A stretch of DNA of 64,000 nt from Halopseudomonas maritima (GCF_021545785.1 NZ_CP079801.1:1054001-1118000), one strand, 5' to 3'. Numbered from the stretch's first letter, positions 10,801 to 19,104 are shown. Notes: a model not told the origin generated them from the sequence alone. Program-made: numbers and translations.

Positions 10801-10946
10801 GCCGTGACTACGATCATCGGCACTTCCACCTGCGGCAGCGGGGCCACCGGCAGCAGACGCCAGCACAGCAGGCCGACCAGCACCAGCGCCAGGGCCAGCA
10901 GCGACAGCCCGACCGGGCGTCGCAGCATGCCAGTCTCGATGCTCAC
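7866..10946 (-). CDS. muxC: RND efflux permease, MuxC/MdtC type
   Basis: This inner-membrane proton-driven permease has 1026 residues, the full RND length, with twelve expected membrane helices and two large periplasmic loops. The N-terminus (SIETGMLRRPVGLSLLALALVLVGLL, TM1) and GAGLVVDDAIVVLENV, which holds the two proton-relay aspartates in TM4, are diagnostic. It starts at GTG (10946), whose GTGA overlaps the muxB stop, so translation is coupled. Two non-identical permeases in one operon are characteristic of MdtABC and MuxABC, where MdtB and MdtC form a mixed trimer. In P. aeruginosa the Mux pump handles aztreonam, macrolides, novobiocin and tetracycline; the substrate range here is inferred. 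Confidence 0.9.
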   Translation of the reverse strand: MSIETGMLRRPVGLSLLALALVLVGLLCWRLLPVAPLPQVEVPMIVVTASLPGASPQSMATTVATPLERALGAISGVTEISSSSNQGSAQVALAFELDRDLNEAAREVQAAINAVRGDLPAGMPGNPEYHKIDPSQAPVMGLALSSSNLSPSELYDIGSTILAQKIAQISGVGEVSVGGASLPAVRVQLDAGALLHYGISLDEVRTAISNSNALRPMGVIEEGSHRWQVQTSEALRTAAAYRSLIVRYQDGAAVRLGDVAQVTDSVENRYSAGFHNDKAAVILSVSRQSGANIVETVDNIRERLPQLYNLIPADAELTVISDRSPVIRATLREAQISLLLASLLVVLVVWLFLGNLRAALIPSTAIPVSLIGSFVVMYLCGFSLNNLSLMALIVGAGLVVDDAIVVLENVQRHMANGLSPMQAAARSARELRFTLIAMTLALAVVFASILLLGGLIQQLFQEFSITLVAAMLISLLVSLTLTPALCALWLKPGQQPVAAEDDQDSLFASLHRGYVRSLHWLLRFRPLAIVLLLGAIGSSGYLIANLPEESLPQQDSGQINGFLRGDDGLSFQVMQPKIEAYRQYILQDPAVADLTGTSGGDRGLTNTQLSIKLKPLSERNVSAQEVVERLRAGAPQIPGIMMFMMVEQDLFFRPPFRRSEYEVLLRSDSLEALKQWSRTVAQAMEQSPLLTDVDSMDSDEARQVVLNIDREAARRLGVDMQTIASVLNNSFSQRQVATLYDELNQYRVVMELAPRYTESPEVLAQLEALTSDGQRVPFSTFATWDYGMSEDRIRHEGQFASMGIGYALPDGVTDIQAREAIEQILNEVMLPSSVHLAPPSANDFGTVLDPWVFVVVLLAVYLVLGVLYESTLHPLTILSTLPPAGLGALLALKFGGQNLSLIAMLGLFLLIGIVMKNAIMMIDFALELQRRDGLAPRQAIERAALLRLRPILMTNLAGMLGAVPLIMGFGEGAEMRRPLGMTIFGGLALSQLLTLYTTPAVYLYLENLRQRVLRRRAQAHPSESSV

Positions 10947-13900
10947 GGCGCAGCCTCAGCCACGGGAGCAGACTCGGGCTGCCGGGTCAGACGATCAAAG
11001 AACAGATACACCACCGGCGTGGTGAATAGCGTCAGTACCTGGCTGACCAGCAGACCGCCGACCATCACCACACCCAGCGGCTGGCGCAGTTCAGCGCCCG
11101 AGCCGCTGGCCAGCATCAGTGGCAGTGCGCCAAATAACGCCGCCAGCGTGGTCATCAAAATAGGTCGAAAACGCAGCATGGCTGCCCGGTGGATTGCCTC
11201 ACGCGGGCTCATCCCCTGATGGCGCTGAGCCTCCAGTGCGAAGTCGACCATCATGATGCCGTTCTTCTTCACCAGACCGATCAGCAGCACGATGCCCACC
11301 ACCGAGATCATATCCAGCGCCCGGTCGGTCAGCAGCAGCGCCAACAGCGCCCCCACCGTAGCGGACGGCAGCGTAGACAGAATGGTGACCGGGTGAATGG
11401 TGCTCTCATACAACACACCTAGCACGATATACATGGTCAGCACCGCGGCCAGAATTAGCCACAGGGTGTTACTCAGGGAGGCGCGGAAGGCCTCGGCGGC
11501 GCCCTGGAAGCGCAGCTCCACACTGACCGGCAGCTGCAATTGCTGCTGCACCGCTTCGATAGCCTCAACCGCCTCACCGAGCGACGCGCCCGGCGCCAGA
11601 TTGAAAGACACGGTAGTGGCCGGGAATTGCCCCTGGTGGTTGATCAACAGCGCTGCACTGCGCTGGTGCACCTGCGCCACACTGGCCAGCGGAATGGAAC
11701 TGCCGTCGCCGCTGGTCACATGGAGGTTGCGCAAGCTGTCCGGGGTGCCGGCAAACTGCGGGTCGACCTCCATGATCACGCGATACTGGTTGGCTTGGGT
11801 GAACAGCGTCGCGATCTGCCGCTGGCCGAAGGCGTTGTACAGCGTATTGGCCACATCGGTGACATTCAGCCCCAGGCGCGCGGCGGCGTCTCGGTCAATT
11901 TCCACATAGGCTTCCAACCCCTGCTGCTGCAGGTCAGAGGCTACATCCTGCAATTCCGGGCGCGCACTCAAGGCGTCGACCATCTGCGGGACCCACTCGC
12001 GCAGCTCGTCGCTGTCCAGGCTGGTAAGACTGAACTGGTACTGGGTGCGGCTGACCCGGTCTTCGATGGTCAGCTCCTGCACCGGTTGGAACCAGGCGGT
12101 GATACCCGGCACCTCGGCGGCGCGTTCACGCAGCCGGTCCATCACGGTGAACAGACTCTCGTCGCGCTCGCTGTGCGGCGGCAGGTTGATCAGCAAGCGG
12201 CCGCTGTTCAGCGTCACGTTGCTGCCATCCACACCGATAAAGGACGACAGGTTCTCGATGGCCGGCTCTTCCAGCAAGGCGACAGCCAGCTCGCGCTGAC
12301 GCTCGGCCATGGCGCTGAAGGAGATGTCCTGCGGCGCCTCGGTAATCACCTGAATGACATTGCTGTCCTGCACCGGGAAGAAGTCCTTGTCCACCGCCAG
12401 GTACAGCAGGCCGGTCAATGCGATGGTGCCCAACATCACCAGCAGGGTGGCGCGCTGACGCTCCAGCACCCAATCCAGCGCACGACCGTAGCGCTCGATC
12501 ACACCGTGTAAAAAGCCGCCGGCGTGCTCCTGCGGCGGGGTGTGCAGCATGCGCGCGCACATCATCGGCGTGAGCGTCAGCGACACTACCAGCGAGATGA
12601 CGATGGCCACCGCCAGGGTAATGGCAAACTCGTGGAACAGCCGGCCCACCACATCCGGCATGAACAGCAGCGGAATCAACACCGCTACCAGCGAGAACGT
12701 CAGCGACATCAGGGTAAAACCGATCTCGCCCGCGCCAGCCAGCGCCGCCTGCATCGGCGACTTGCCCATCTCCCGGTGGCGGGCCACGTTCTCCAGCATA
12801 ACGATGGCGTCATCGACCACAAACCCGGTCGCGATGGTTAGCGCCATCAAGGTCAGGTTGTTGACCGAAAACGCCATCAGATACATGAAAGCGAAGGTGC
12901 CAACCAGTGACAGCGGCACCGCCACACTGGGGATGATGGTGGCCGACGGACTGCGCAGGAAGACAAACGTCACCAGCACCACCAGCGCGATGGCGAACAG
13001 CAGCTCCTTCTGGGTATCGCTGACCGAGGCACGAATACTGTGGGTACGGTCGGTCAACACGGCAACATCGACTGCGGCCGGTAGGGTCGAGGTCAATTGC
13101 GGCAGCAGCTCGCGCACCCGGTCGGCCACATCGATCACATTGGCGCCGGGCTGGCGTTGCACATTCAGCAGCACCGCCGGCTGACTGTTGGCCCAGGCTG
13201 CGAGAAAACGATCTTCGGCGCCGTCAACAATGCTTGCCACATCACCCAGGCGCAGCGGCGCACCGTCCTGCCAGGTGATGATCAGGTTGCGGTAATCATC
13301 CACCGAGCGAATCTGATCGTTGGCATCAAGCATGGTAGAACGGGTCGGGCCGTCAAAACTGCCCTTGGGCTGATTGACGTTAGTGGCCGCGATACTCTGA
13401 CGCACGCTGTCCAGACTCAAACCATAGGCGGTCAGGGCACGCGGGTTGATCAGTACACGCAGGGCCGGGCGTTGACCGCCGGCCAGACTGACCATGCCGA
13501 CGCCGGACAGTTGCGCCAGCTTTTGCGCCATGCGGGTGTCGACCAGATCGTGTACTTCCGGTAGCGGCAGGCTGTCAGAGGTAATCGCCAGGGTCAGGAT
13601 AGGAGCGTCCGCCGGGTTAACCTTGCGGTAGATCGGCGGCGTTGGCAGGTCGCTGGGCAGCAGGCTGTCTGCGGTATTCATGGCCGCCTGCACTTCCTGC
13701 TCGGCGACGCCCAGGTCTTCATCCAGGTCAAACTGCAGGGTAATCACCGACGCGCCGCCCGAGCTGGTCGAAGACATCTGCTTGAGACCAGGTATCTGCC
13801 CCAGATGCCGTTCCAGCGGGGCGGTGATGGTGCGCGCGGTGATTTCCGGGCTGGCGCCAGGCTGGAAGGTGAATACCTGGATGATGGGGTAATCGACCTG

Positions 13901-14017
13901 CGGCAGCGCGGCGACCGGCAGCAACCGCCAGGCCAACAAGCCGGCAGCCATAAAGGCCAGCATCAACAGCGAGGTGGCGACCGGACGCAGAATAAAGGGC
14001 GTGGACAGGCTTTTCAT
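10943..14017 (-). CDS. muxB: RND efflux permease, MuxB/MdtB type
   Basis: This is the first of two paralogous RND permeases in the operon (1024 residues). The N-terminus KSLSTPFILRPVATSLLM and VDYPIIQVFTFQPGASPE are typical of MdtB/MuxB. IATGFVVDDAIVMLENV supplies the TM4 aspartate pair. The ATG at 14017 lies 10 bases after the muxA stop with only a weak GAGTAAG ribosome-binding site, suggesting coupled translation. It should assemble with the following MuxC-type permease, the MuxA adaptor and the OpmB channel. Both permeases keep the Asp-Asp pair. Confidence 0.9.
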   Translation of the reverse strand: MKSLSTPFILRPVATSLLMLAFMAAGLLAWRLLPVAALPQVDYPIIQVFTFQPGASPEITARTITAPLERHLGQIPGLKQMSSTSSGGASVITLQFDLDEDLGVAEQEVQAAMNTADSLLPSDLPTPPIYRKVNPADAPILTLAITSDSLPLPEVHDLVDTRMAQKLAQLSGVGMVSLAGGQRPALRVLINPRALTAYGLSLDSVRQSIAATNVNQPKGSFDGPTRSTMLDANDQIRSVDDYRNLIITWQDGAPLRLGDVASIVDGAEDRFLAAWANSQPAVLLNVQRQPGANVIDVADRVRELLPQLTSTLPAAVDVAVLTDRTHSIRASVSDTQKELLFAIALVVLVTFVFLRSPSATIIPSVAVPLSLVGTFAFMYLMAFSVNNLTLMALTIATGFVVDDAIVMLENVARHREMGKSPMQAALAGAGEIGFTLMSLTFSLVAVLIPLLFMPDVVGRLFHEFAITLAVAIVISLVVSLTLTPMMCARMLHTPPQEHAGGFLHGVIERYGRALDWVLERQRATLLVMLGTIALTGLLYLAVDKDFFPVQDSNVIQVITEAPQDISFSAMAERQRELAVALLEEPAIENLSSFIGVDGSNVTLNSGRLLINLPPHSERDESLFTVMDRLRERAAEVPGITAWFQPVQELTIEDRVSRTQYQFSLTSLDSDELREWVPQMVDALSARPELQDVASDLQQQGLEAYVEIDRDAAARLGLNVTDVANTLYNAFGQRQIATLFTQANQYRVIMEVDPQFAGTPDSLRNLHVTSGDGSSIPLASVAQVHQRSAALLINHQGQFPATTVSFNLAPGASLGEAVEAIEAVQQQLQLPVSVELRFQGAAEAFRASLSNTLWLILAAVLTMYIVLGVLYESTIHPVTILSTLPSATVGALLALLLTDRALDMISVVGIVLLIGLVKKNGIMMVDFALEAQRHQGMSPREAIHRAAMLRFRPILMTTLAALFGALPLMLASGSGAELRQPLGVVMVGGLLVSQVLTLFTTPVVYLFFDRLTRQPESAPVAEAAP

Positions 14018-14027
14018 GCCGGCTTAC

Positions 14028-15284
14028 TCAGTTGGCCGGAGGTGGGGCGCGACGCTCGCCGGTGCCCGCACCGGGCCGGCGACGCTCACCGGGGGCAACC
14101 TGGGCGGTTTGCGACGGGCTGGCTACATCACCATTGGCATCAGGTATCACTACCTCCTTGCCATCACGCAGGCGATCCAACCCTTCCAGCACCACCTGCT
14201 CGCCCTGCTTGAGGCCATCGGTGACGGCAACCTTGCCATCGGCGCTGGGACCCAGGGTCACCTCACGTACAAAGGCCTGGGTGCCTTCTACCACGTACAC
14301 GTAGGTACGACTGCTGCCGAACTGCACCGCATCGGCCGGGATGGTGAGTACATCCTGCAGGGTGCTCAAGCGCAGCCGCACATTGACAAACTGATTGGGA
14401 AACAGCGCTTCGTCTTCATTGGCAAACTGACCGCGGACCCGCAGGGTACCGGTGGCGGTATCAATCTGGTTGTCCAGCGTGGTCAGCTCGCCCGTGGCGA
14501 TGACCTGCTGATCGTTACGGTCCAGCACTTCGACCTTGAGCGGCCCGGCCCCGAGGAAGGAGCGGCGCAGGGTCGGCACGTCGACTTCCGGCACCGTGAA
14601 GTTGACCGCAATCGGCTGCATCTGAGTGATGCTGACAATGCCCTCGGCCTCGCTGCCGGTCACCAGGTTGCCCTGGTCCACCTTGCGCAGGCCCAGGCGA
14701 CCAGCCAGCGGCGCAGTGATGCGAGTCCAGGACAATTGCAGGCGAGCATCGTCAACCGCCGCCTGATTGGCGCGCACGGTGCCCAGTAGCTCATTGACCA
14801 TGGCGCGCTGATCGCTCAGCTGCTGGCGGGCGATGGAGTCCTGCTCCCACAGGGTCTCGTACAGGGTCAAATCAGCGCGCGCGTTCTCCAGCGTGGCGCG
14901 GCTCTGCTGTAGCTGGCCCTCCGCCTTTTCCAGCTGCGCCTTGTAAGGCAGCGGGTCAACTTCTGCCAGCAACTCGCCCTGCTCTACCACCGCGCCTTCG
15001 GTGAACACCACACGCTCCAGCACGCCATTGACGCGGCTCTGAACAACCACGGTATTCAACGGGGTCACTGTGCCAATCGATTTGATCTGCACATCCAGCG
15101 CACCACGCTGCACTGGCACCACGCGCACCACGGCGGGTGCACCGAAGGCCATCCGATGGGACATGGGGGCTGGTGTGGCAGAACCGGAAAATTGATACCA
15201 GGCAAACACCAGGGCAGCGACAATCGCTGCAAGCAGCAGTAACCACTTGGCCCGTGCACGGGAAAATAGAGCAGAAGAAGACAT
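14028..15284 (-). CDS. muxA: RND periplasmic adaptor subunit (MuxA-like)
   Basis: This membrane-fusion protein links the inner-membrane permeases to the outer-membrane channel. The chosen ATG at 15284 gives 418 residues and a single N-terminal membrane anchor (AKWLLLLAAIVAALVFAWYQF, about residues 13-33). An upstream in-frame start would add 27 residues that do not look like part of the family. The biotinyl-lipoyl half-motifs (GTVTPLNTVVVQSRVNG and ITAPLAGRLGLRKVD) flank an alpha-hairpin, followed by a beta-barrel domain. The C-terminus is a Pro/Arg-rich tail (GERRRPGAGTGERRAPPP). It is first in the muxABC-opmB operon. A 159-bp gap with a nested hairpin separates it from the PepSY trio on the same strand. 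Confidence 0.88.
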   Translation of the reverse strand: MSSSALFSRARAKWLLLLAAIVAALVFAWYQFSGSATPAPMSHRMAFGAPAVVRVVPVQRGALDVQIKSIGTVTPLNTVVVQSRVNGVLERVVFTEGAVVEQGELLAEVDPLPYKAQLEKAEGQLQQSRATLENARADLTLYETLWEQDSIARQQLSDQRAMVNELLGTVRANQAAVDDARLQLSWTRITAPLAGRLGLRKVDQGNLVTGSEAEGIVSITQMQPIAVNFTVPEVDVPTLRRSFLGAGPLKVEVLDRNDQQVIATGELTTLDNQIDTATGTLRVRGQFANEDEALFPNQFVNVRLRLSTLQDVLTIPADAVQFGSSRTYVYVVEGTQAFVREVTLGPSADGKVAVTDGLKQGEQVVLEGLDRLRDGKEVVIPDANGDVASPSQTAQVAPGERRRPGAGTGERRAPPPAN

Positions 15285-15378
15285 AAAGGTCAGGGTCCGG
15301 GAGTAGCATTTAGCGACTAGGAACTCTAGGCAATAAGCCCGGCCAGCCCTAGTGAATTTACACACTTTTACCTATCGA

Positions 15379-15410
15379 GGCGCTCATCTGACAAAGTCAG
15401 CGCCAGCGCC
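15379..15410 (-). other. Nested hairpin between the PepSY trio and muxA
   Basis: GGCGCT (15379-15384) pairs with AGCGCC (15405-15410), enclosing CTGAC/GTCAG (15388-15400) with an AAA loop. A second short inverted repeat, CCCGGA (15415-15420) with TCCGGG (15433-15438), is adjacent. No T-run follows on the minus strand, so this is RNA structure at an operon boundary rather than a proven terminator. Confidence 0.35.
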
Positions 15411-15443
15411 CCATCCCGGACAGAACACCCTCTCCGGGCGTGT

Positions 15444-15761
15444 CTAGCGAGCGCGCAGAAATGCAGGGCAAGCCGCACGCAGCAGCGCAGGGCGATAGCT
15501 CAGCGTCATCGCTGTTGCCACAGCAGCCACCGGCAACAGGGTAAACCAGACCAGCACCGCCATGGACGGATGGTCCGCCTTGAAACAGCACAGTACCGAC
15601 ACCGCCAGCGCCAGCCAGCCAAGGGTGCGCAGATAGCCTGGCGCTACCTCATCGGCCACAAACACCTGACGCCAGTGCACCGGTAGCGACAGCGCCAGCC
15701 AGTTGGTAGCCAACCACATGCTGCAGGCAGCAGCCAGCAGCCAGAGTCCAGCGTTACTCAT
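15444..15761 (-). CDS. DUF3325 family membrane protein of an iron-uptake trio
   Basis: A small hydrophobic protein of 105 residues with about three membrane helices (NAGLWLLAAACSMWLATNWLAL, TLGWLALAVSVLCCF, MAVLVWFTLLPVAAVATAM). The ATG at 15761 overlaps the end of the PepSY gene by 8 bp, so translation is coupled. Genes of this family typically follow DUF3649 and PepSY genes near siderophore receptors and are repressed by iron; the biochemical role is unknown. The assignment comes from gene order, size and hydrophobicity. Confidence 0.75.
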   Translation of the reverse strand: MSNAGLWLLAAACSMWLATNWLALSLPVHWRQVFVADEVAPGYLRTLGWLALAVSVLCCFKADHPSMAVLVWFTLLPVAAVATAMTLSYRPALLRAACPAFLRAR

Positions 15762-17436
15762 AAGCCACCCCGCCAATCCGGCTGCCCTGCTTCACCTCGA
15801 CGGTGCGCGCCAGTCGCCGCGCCGTGTACACCGATATCAACGCACAGGCCAACAAGCTCAGATCAACGCCGGCAACAGCCCAGTAAGGGTCCAGCAGCAT
15901 GGTTTTCAGTAGGTGATCACCCGTGGTGATCCAGTTCAGCAGTACCGCCGCAACACAGGCCACCGCCAGCACCCAGCACTGCTCGCGCCAGGCCGGATTA
16001 CTGCGCGCCAGCGCAACCGGCGCACTGCGCCACAGGGCGTGCAGCAGGCTCAGCAGCCAGACACCCCAGAAGGTCCACTGTTCCCAATCGCCCCGACCGG
16101 GCAGATTTTCTGGTAACAGCCGGTTGGCCACCAGCATACCCACCGCAGCCAGCACCATGCCGGTGACCGTGGTGACCGCCATGGCATCAACCAGACGGCA
16201 ACCCTGCAGGCCCCGTTTGGCGTGATCCTGCTTGCGCTTCTCAACAAAGAAGACGAAGCCGGTGGCAATACAGATGCAGCCCAGCAAACCGCCAGCCACG
16301 TACAGCCAGCGCAGGGTCCAGTGCTCGAAATGCTGCAGGTGCAGGCCCGTCAGGAACTCGTTCACCGCGCCCACCGGATCGCTCGGTGGCTCTTCGCGCA
16401 GCAGCTCGCCGCTGCTTGCCTTAAAGTGAATGCCCTCACCCACCAACGCAACGCGATCGCTGCCGGCGCGGTAGATGCTCACGTAACCGTTGGCATCGCC
16501 CAGGTGCTCGATCATCAGCAGGCCTACTTCGCCCGCCATGTCACGCTCGGCCCAGATACGCTTAGCCTCGGCGACCATGGCATCCACCGACGCCAGCTCG
16601 GCCGGCACTCCCGCCTCCTCGTGGGGCAGCCCGGTGTGCTCCGCCTCTATGACCTCGTGACGATCATGCAACGGCTTGAGCAGGGTGCCGGACACAGGGA
16701 AGTAGTAATAGGCGGCGAAAATCACCAGACCGGTGAAGGCGAAGAAGAAATGAAACGGCAGCGCTACCACACCGGTCATGTTGTGCAGATCCAGCGTGCT
16801 GCGCTGGGTGCGTTTTTTCGGCCGGAAGGTGAAGAACTCCTTGAAGATCTTGCGGTGCATGATTACACCGGTTATCAGCGCCACCAGCATGATCAGCGCC
16901 GCCAGGCCAACCACGTAGATGCCCAGGCTCTTCCAGTTCAGCTGCAGGCTGTAATGCATCGGGTAGAACCAGTTGCTGCCAATCTTCAGCTGGTCATCGG
17001 GCAACGCTGCACCGGTGCGCGGGTCAATGGTTGCCCAGCCGTGCACGTGCAGGTGGTCGTCACTGGGGTCCTTCGGCTTATTGGGAATGTCGAACTCGGC
17101 GCCAATGCGCAGCACCGGATCACGATGCGTGGTGTAGGCAAACAGCGAGACCATCGGCATGGTGTCGGGTGCCGGCAAGTCACCGATCACCCGCTCAGCG
17201 GTGGCGGCCATATCCAGCGGATGCGGCTTGAGATCAGCAAACACCTGCTTGAGCAGGTTGTCATAAGACGGCATGGGCTGTGGCTCGAAGCGCGTTTCCG
17301 GGATCGCCCAGCGGTCGATCTCACGGTCAAACACCGACAGCGCGCCGAAGAAGAAGGCAACCATCAGCACAAAGCCCAGTACCAGCCCGAACCAGGTATG
17401 CACCCAGGCCATGGATTGACGAAAACTGTTCAGCAT
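15754..17436 (-). CDS. PepSY-associated membrane protein, probable siderophore-iron reductase/uptake component
   Basis: A 560-residue inner-membrane protein of the PepSY_TM family. An N-terminal helix (MAWVHTWFGLVLGFVLMVAFFFGALSVFD) is followed by a periplasmic PepSY-type region, further helices (IYVVGLAALIMLVALITGVIMH; VVALPFHFFFAFTGLVIFAAYYY), another periplasmic region and a C-terminal helix cluster. Conserved histidines in MH, LHNMTG and WVHTWFG segments are possible heme ligands. Relatives such as FoxB-type proteins act in ferric-siderophore reduction or release at the inner membrane. The ATG at 17436 has AGGAG at 8 bases and lies 10 bases after the DUF3649 stop. Fur control is inferred from the promoter upstream of the trio. 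Confidence 0.85.
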   Translation of the reverse strand: MLNSFRQSMAWVHTWFGLVLGFVLMVAFFFGALSVFDREIDRWAIPETRFEPQPMPSYDNLLKQVFADLKPHPLDMAATAERVIGDLPAPDTMPMVSLFAYTTHRDPVLRIGAEFDIPNKPKDPSDDHLHVHGWATIDPRTGAALPDDQLKIGSNWFYPMHYSLQLNWKSLGIYVVGLAALIMLVALITGVIMHRKIFKEFFTFRPKKRTQRSTLDLHNMTGVVALPFHFFFAFTGLVIFAAYYYFPVSGTLLKPLHDRHEVIEAEHTGLPHEEAGVPAELASVDAMVAEAKRIWAERDMAGEVGLLMIEHLGDANGYVSIYRAGSDRVALVGEGIHFKASSGELLREEPPSDPVGAVNEFLTGLHLQHFEHWTLRWLYVAGGLLGCICIATGFVFFVEKRKQDHAKRGLQGCRLVDAMAVTTVTGMVLAAVGMLVANRLLPENLPGRGDWEQWTFWGVWLLSLLHALWRSAPVALARSNPAWREQCWVLAVACVAAVLLNWITTGDHLLKTMLLDPYWAVAGVDLSLLACALISVYTARRLARTVEVKQGSRIGGVAYE

Positions 17437-17446
17437 GGCGGCGCTC

Positions 17447-17746
17447 CTATCCGATTATCATACGCTGCAACTGCCAGGCGACAGCCAGCGTCAGGGCCGC
17501 ACCCACGCCCAGAATGAGCCAGACGCGCCACAAACTCTTGACGGAAAACACCCAGATGAACAGCGCAACATACAGCAGCAGGCCAAGCATCAGCATGCCC
17601 TGCTCAGCGCTATGGTAAGCAACACCGAGAGCGCTAAAGCCAGCCATACCCATAGCAATCACGCCCCAGACAAAGGCGTACACGCCAAAGATGGCGGCGA
17701 GCACGCGCGAGGCAATCAGAAAACGGGGAGCGGTCGTCATGAACAT
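17447..17746 (-). CDS. DUF3649 family membrane protein, first gene of the iron-uptake trio
   Basis: A protein of about 100 residues with three predicted membrane helices (VLAAIFGVYAFVWGVIAMGMAGFSAL, GMLMLGLLLYVALFIWVFSV, VWLILGVGAALTLAVAWQL). It leads the DUF3649-PepSY-DUF3325 set. Two starts are possible six bases apart, at 17746 and 17740, behind one GGAG; spacing is suboptimal for both. A longer frame from 17800 lacks support. A Fur-overlapped promoter lies about 115 bases upstream. The molecular function is unknown. Confidence 0.75.
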   Translation of the reverse strand: MFMTTAPRFLIASRVLAAIFGVYAFVWGVIAMGMAGFSALGVAYHSAEQGMLMLGLLLYVALFIWVFSVKSLWRVWLILGVGAALTLAVAWQLQRMIIG

Positions 17747-17868
17747 GACGCTCCGTGGGAAGAAAACACCATAACTATCACCGCAGCGGCTTGTACTCAC
17801 ACACTAGCGAGTGCGAGATGAACTTACTCCATAGGCCTTCACAAAAGCCTGGAGAACAGAGAGCAGCA

Positions 17869-17887
17869 AATGATAGTTATTAGCATT
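17869..17887 (-). promoter_or_regulatory. Fur box in the promoter of the PepSY trio
   Basis: Read on the minus strand, AATGCTAATAACTATCATT matches the Fur consensus at 14 of 19 positions. It sits on the spacer and -10 of a well-formed promoter. Confidence 0.55.
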
Positions 17888-17898
17888 CAAAAAAACAA
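17870..17898 (-). promoter_or_regulatory. Sigma70-type promoter of the DUF3649-PepSY-DUF3325 operon
   Basis: On the minus strand a -35 TTGTTT (17898-17893) and a -10 TATCAT (17875-17870) are separated by 17 bp. Transcription would start near 17863, leaving a leader of about 115 bases. The Fur box overlaps it. Confidence 0.5.
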
Positions 17899-18011
17899 GC
17901 CGAAGCCTTGTCGCCTGAGCACCGCTTAGCCAGTGTTTCCGACACGGCCCAGTGCTGGATAAAGACACGCGGCGACCAGCGCTCAAGCACCGCCAGCCGC
18001 CGCTACACTCA

Positions 18012-19001
18012 CTACAACTCAACTACCAGCTTGCCTTGATTGCGCCCGTCAAACAGCATGTTGATGCCGTCTATCGCGCTCTCCAGACCTTTGATGGTGT
18101 GCAGGCGATAACATAGCTGGCCCTGTTGAAGGTAACCGAGCAGCGCCTTGCTCATACGGTCGATCTTGTCGAAATGATCAGGTACCACAAAGCCCTCAAC
18201 GCGCAGCGCCTTGAGGTTGACCTCCTTCCAGTTTGGCCCCGGCGAGGGCGTGTGCTTGTTGTAGTCGGCGATCACACCACAGACGATGATGCGTCCCAGG
18301 CGGTTCATCTGTTGAAAAACAACCTCTTGCACCGGACCACCGGTATTCTCGAAAAACAGATCAACCCCGTTCGGTGCGGCAGCGGCCAACTCAGCAGCCA
18401 AGTCAGCCGCGCGGTAGTTGATCGCCTTGTCGAACCCCAGCTCCTGCTCCAGCCAGGCACACTTTTCATCGCTACCGGCAAAGCCAACCACCCGCAGCCC
18501 CTCGGCCTTGCCGATCTGACCAACTAGCGAGCCAACCGAACCTGCCGCCCCTGTGACGACCAAGGTTTCACCGGCCTTGGGCCGCCCGATTTCCATCAGC
18601 CCAAGGTACGCCGTGAGCCCTGGCAGGTGCAGTGCGCCAAGCAAGTCACCGACCGGTAGCTCCTGGGGGACCACTCGCATATCGGCACTGCCCAGCACAT
18701 ATTCAGCCCACCCGGTAGTGCCCAGCACCCGCGCACCCACCGGGAAGTCAGGATTGCGCGACTCGACCACCTCACCTACTCCGAACGCACGCATGGTCTC
18801 GCCCAGCTGTACCGGCGGCAGATAACTGTCGTCATACTCGTCCAGCCAGGTTCGCATGGCTGGGTCCAGCGACATGTGGGTCTGGCGGACCAGAAACTGG
18901 CCTTCGTCCAACGCCGGCAACGGCAAGTGGACAGTTGCAAAAATATCCGCGGTGATGTCCGGATTAGGACGTTTCACCAATTTGATTGCTTTGTACTGCA
19001 T
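18012..19001 (-). CDS. NADP-dependent oxidoreductase of the MDR superfamily (CurA/leukotriene B4 dehydrogenase type)
   Basis: A 329-residue zinc-independent medium-chain reductase likely to reduce alpha,beta-unsaturated ketones with NADPH. The N-terminal GroES-like domain (MSLDPAMRTWL, GVGEVVES) is followed by a Rossmann fold with VTGAAGSVGSLVGQ and FENTGGPV, hallmarks of the CurA/YncB group. The ATG at 19001 has AAGGAG at a 7-base spacing; the in-frame TTG at 19004 is rejected. It stands alone on the minus strand, 103 bases downstream of the efflux channel gene with three hairpins in between, so it probably has its own promoter. The exact substrate is unknown. Confidence 0.85.
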   Translation of the reverse strand: MQYKAIKLVKRPNPDITADIFATVHLPLPALDEGQFLVRQTHMSLDPAMRTWLDEYDDSYLPPVQLGETMRAFGVGEVVESRNPDFPVGARVLGTTGWAEYVLGSADMRVVPQELPVGDLLGALHLPGLTAYLGLMEIGRPKAGETLVVTGAAGSVGSLVGQIGKAEGLRVVGFAGSDEKCAWLEQELGFDKAINYRAADLAAELAAAAPNGVDLFFENTGGPVQEVVFQQMNRLGRIIVCGVIADYNKHTPSPGPNWKEVNLKALRVEGFVVPDHFDKIDRMSKALLGYLQQGQLCYRLHTIKGLESAIDGINMLFDGRNQGKLVVEL

Positions 19002-19017
19002 CAACGATCTCCTTCAA

Positions 19018-19092
19018 GCGCGCTTGGGTAAGCGCGCAGTAGCGCCCTCCCTGTAGGGAGGGCGTTATTGCGACTGCGAGTGGGTAACTCGC
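19018..19092. repeat. Three tandem inverted repeats between the efflux operon and the CurA-like gene
   Basis: Hairpin 1: GCGCGCTT (19018-19025) with AAGCGCGC (19030-19037). Hairpin 2: CGCCCTCCCT (19043-19052) with AGGGAGGGCG (19055-19064), followed by TTATT on the plus strand. Hairpin 3: GCGAGT (19076-19081) with ACTCGC (19087-19092). Hairpins 1 and 3 share a GGGTA element at the loop. The array follows the stop of the outer-membrane factor gene on the minus strand, so it may end or stabilise that transcript. Confidence 0.6.
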
Positions 19093-19104
19093 TAGGGGGG
19101 GTAT

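Noticed and set aside
15285..15365. A 27-residue N-terminal extension of the MuxA-like adaptor
   Set aside because: The extension precedes the membrane anchor, lacks a ribosome-binding site and is not expected in the family; the ATG at 15284 is sufficient.
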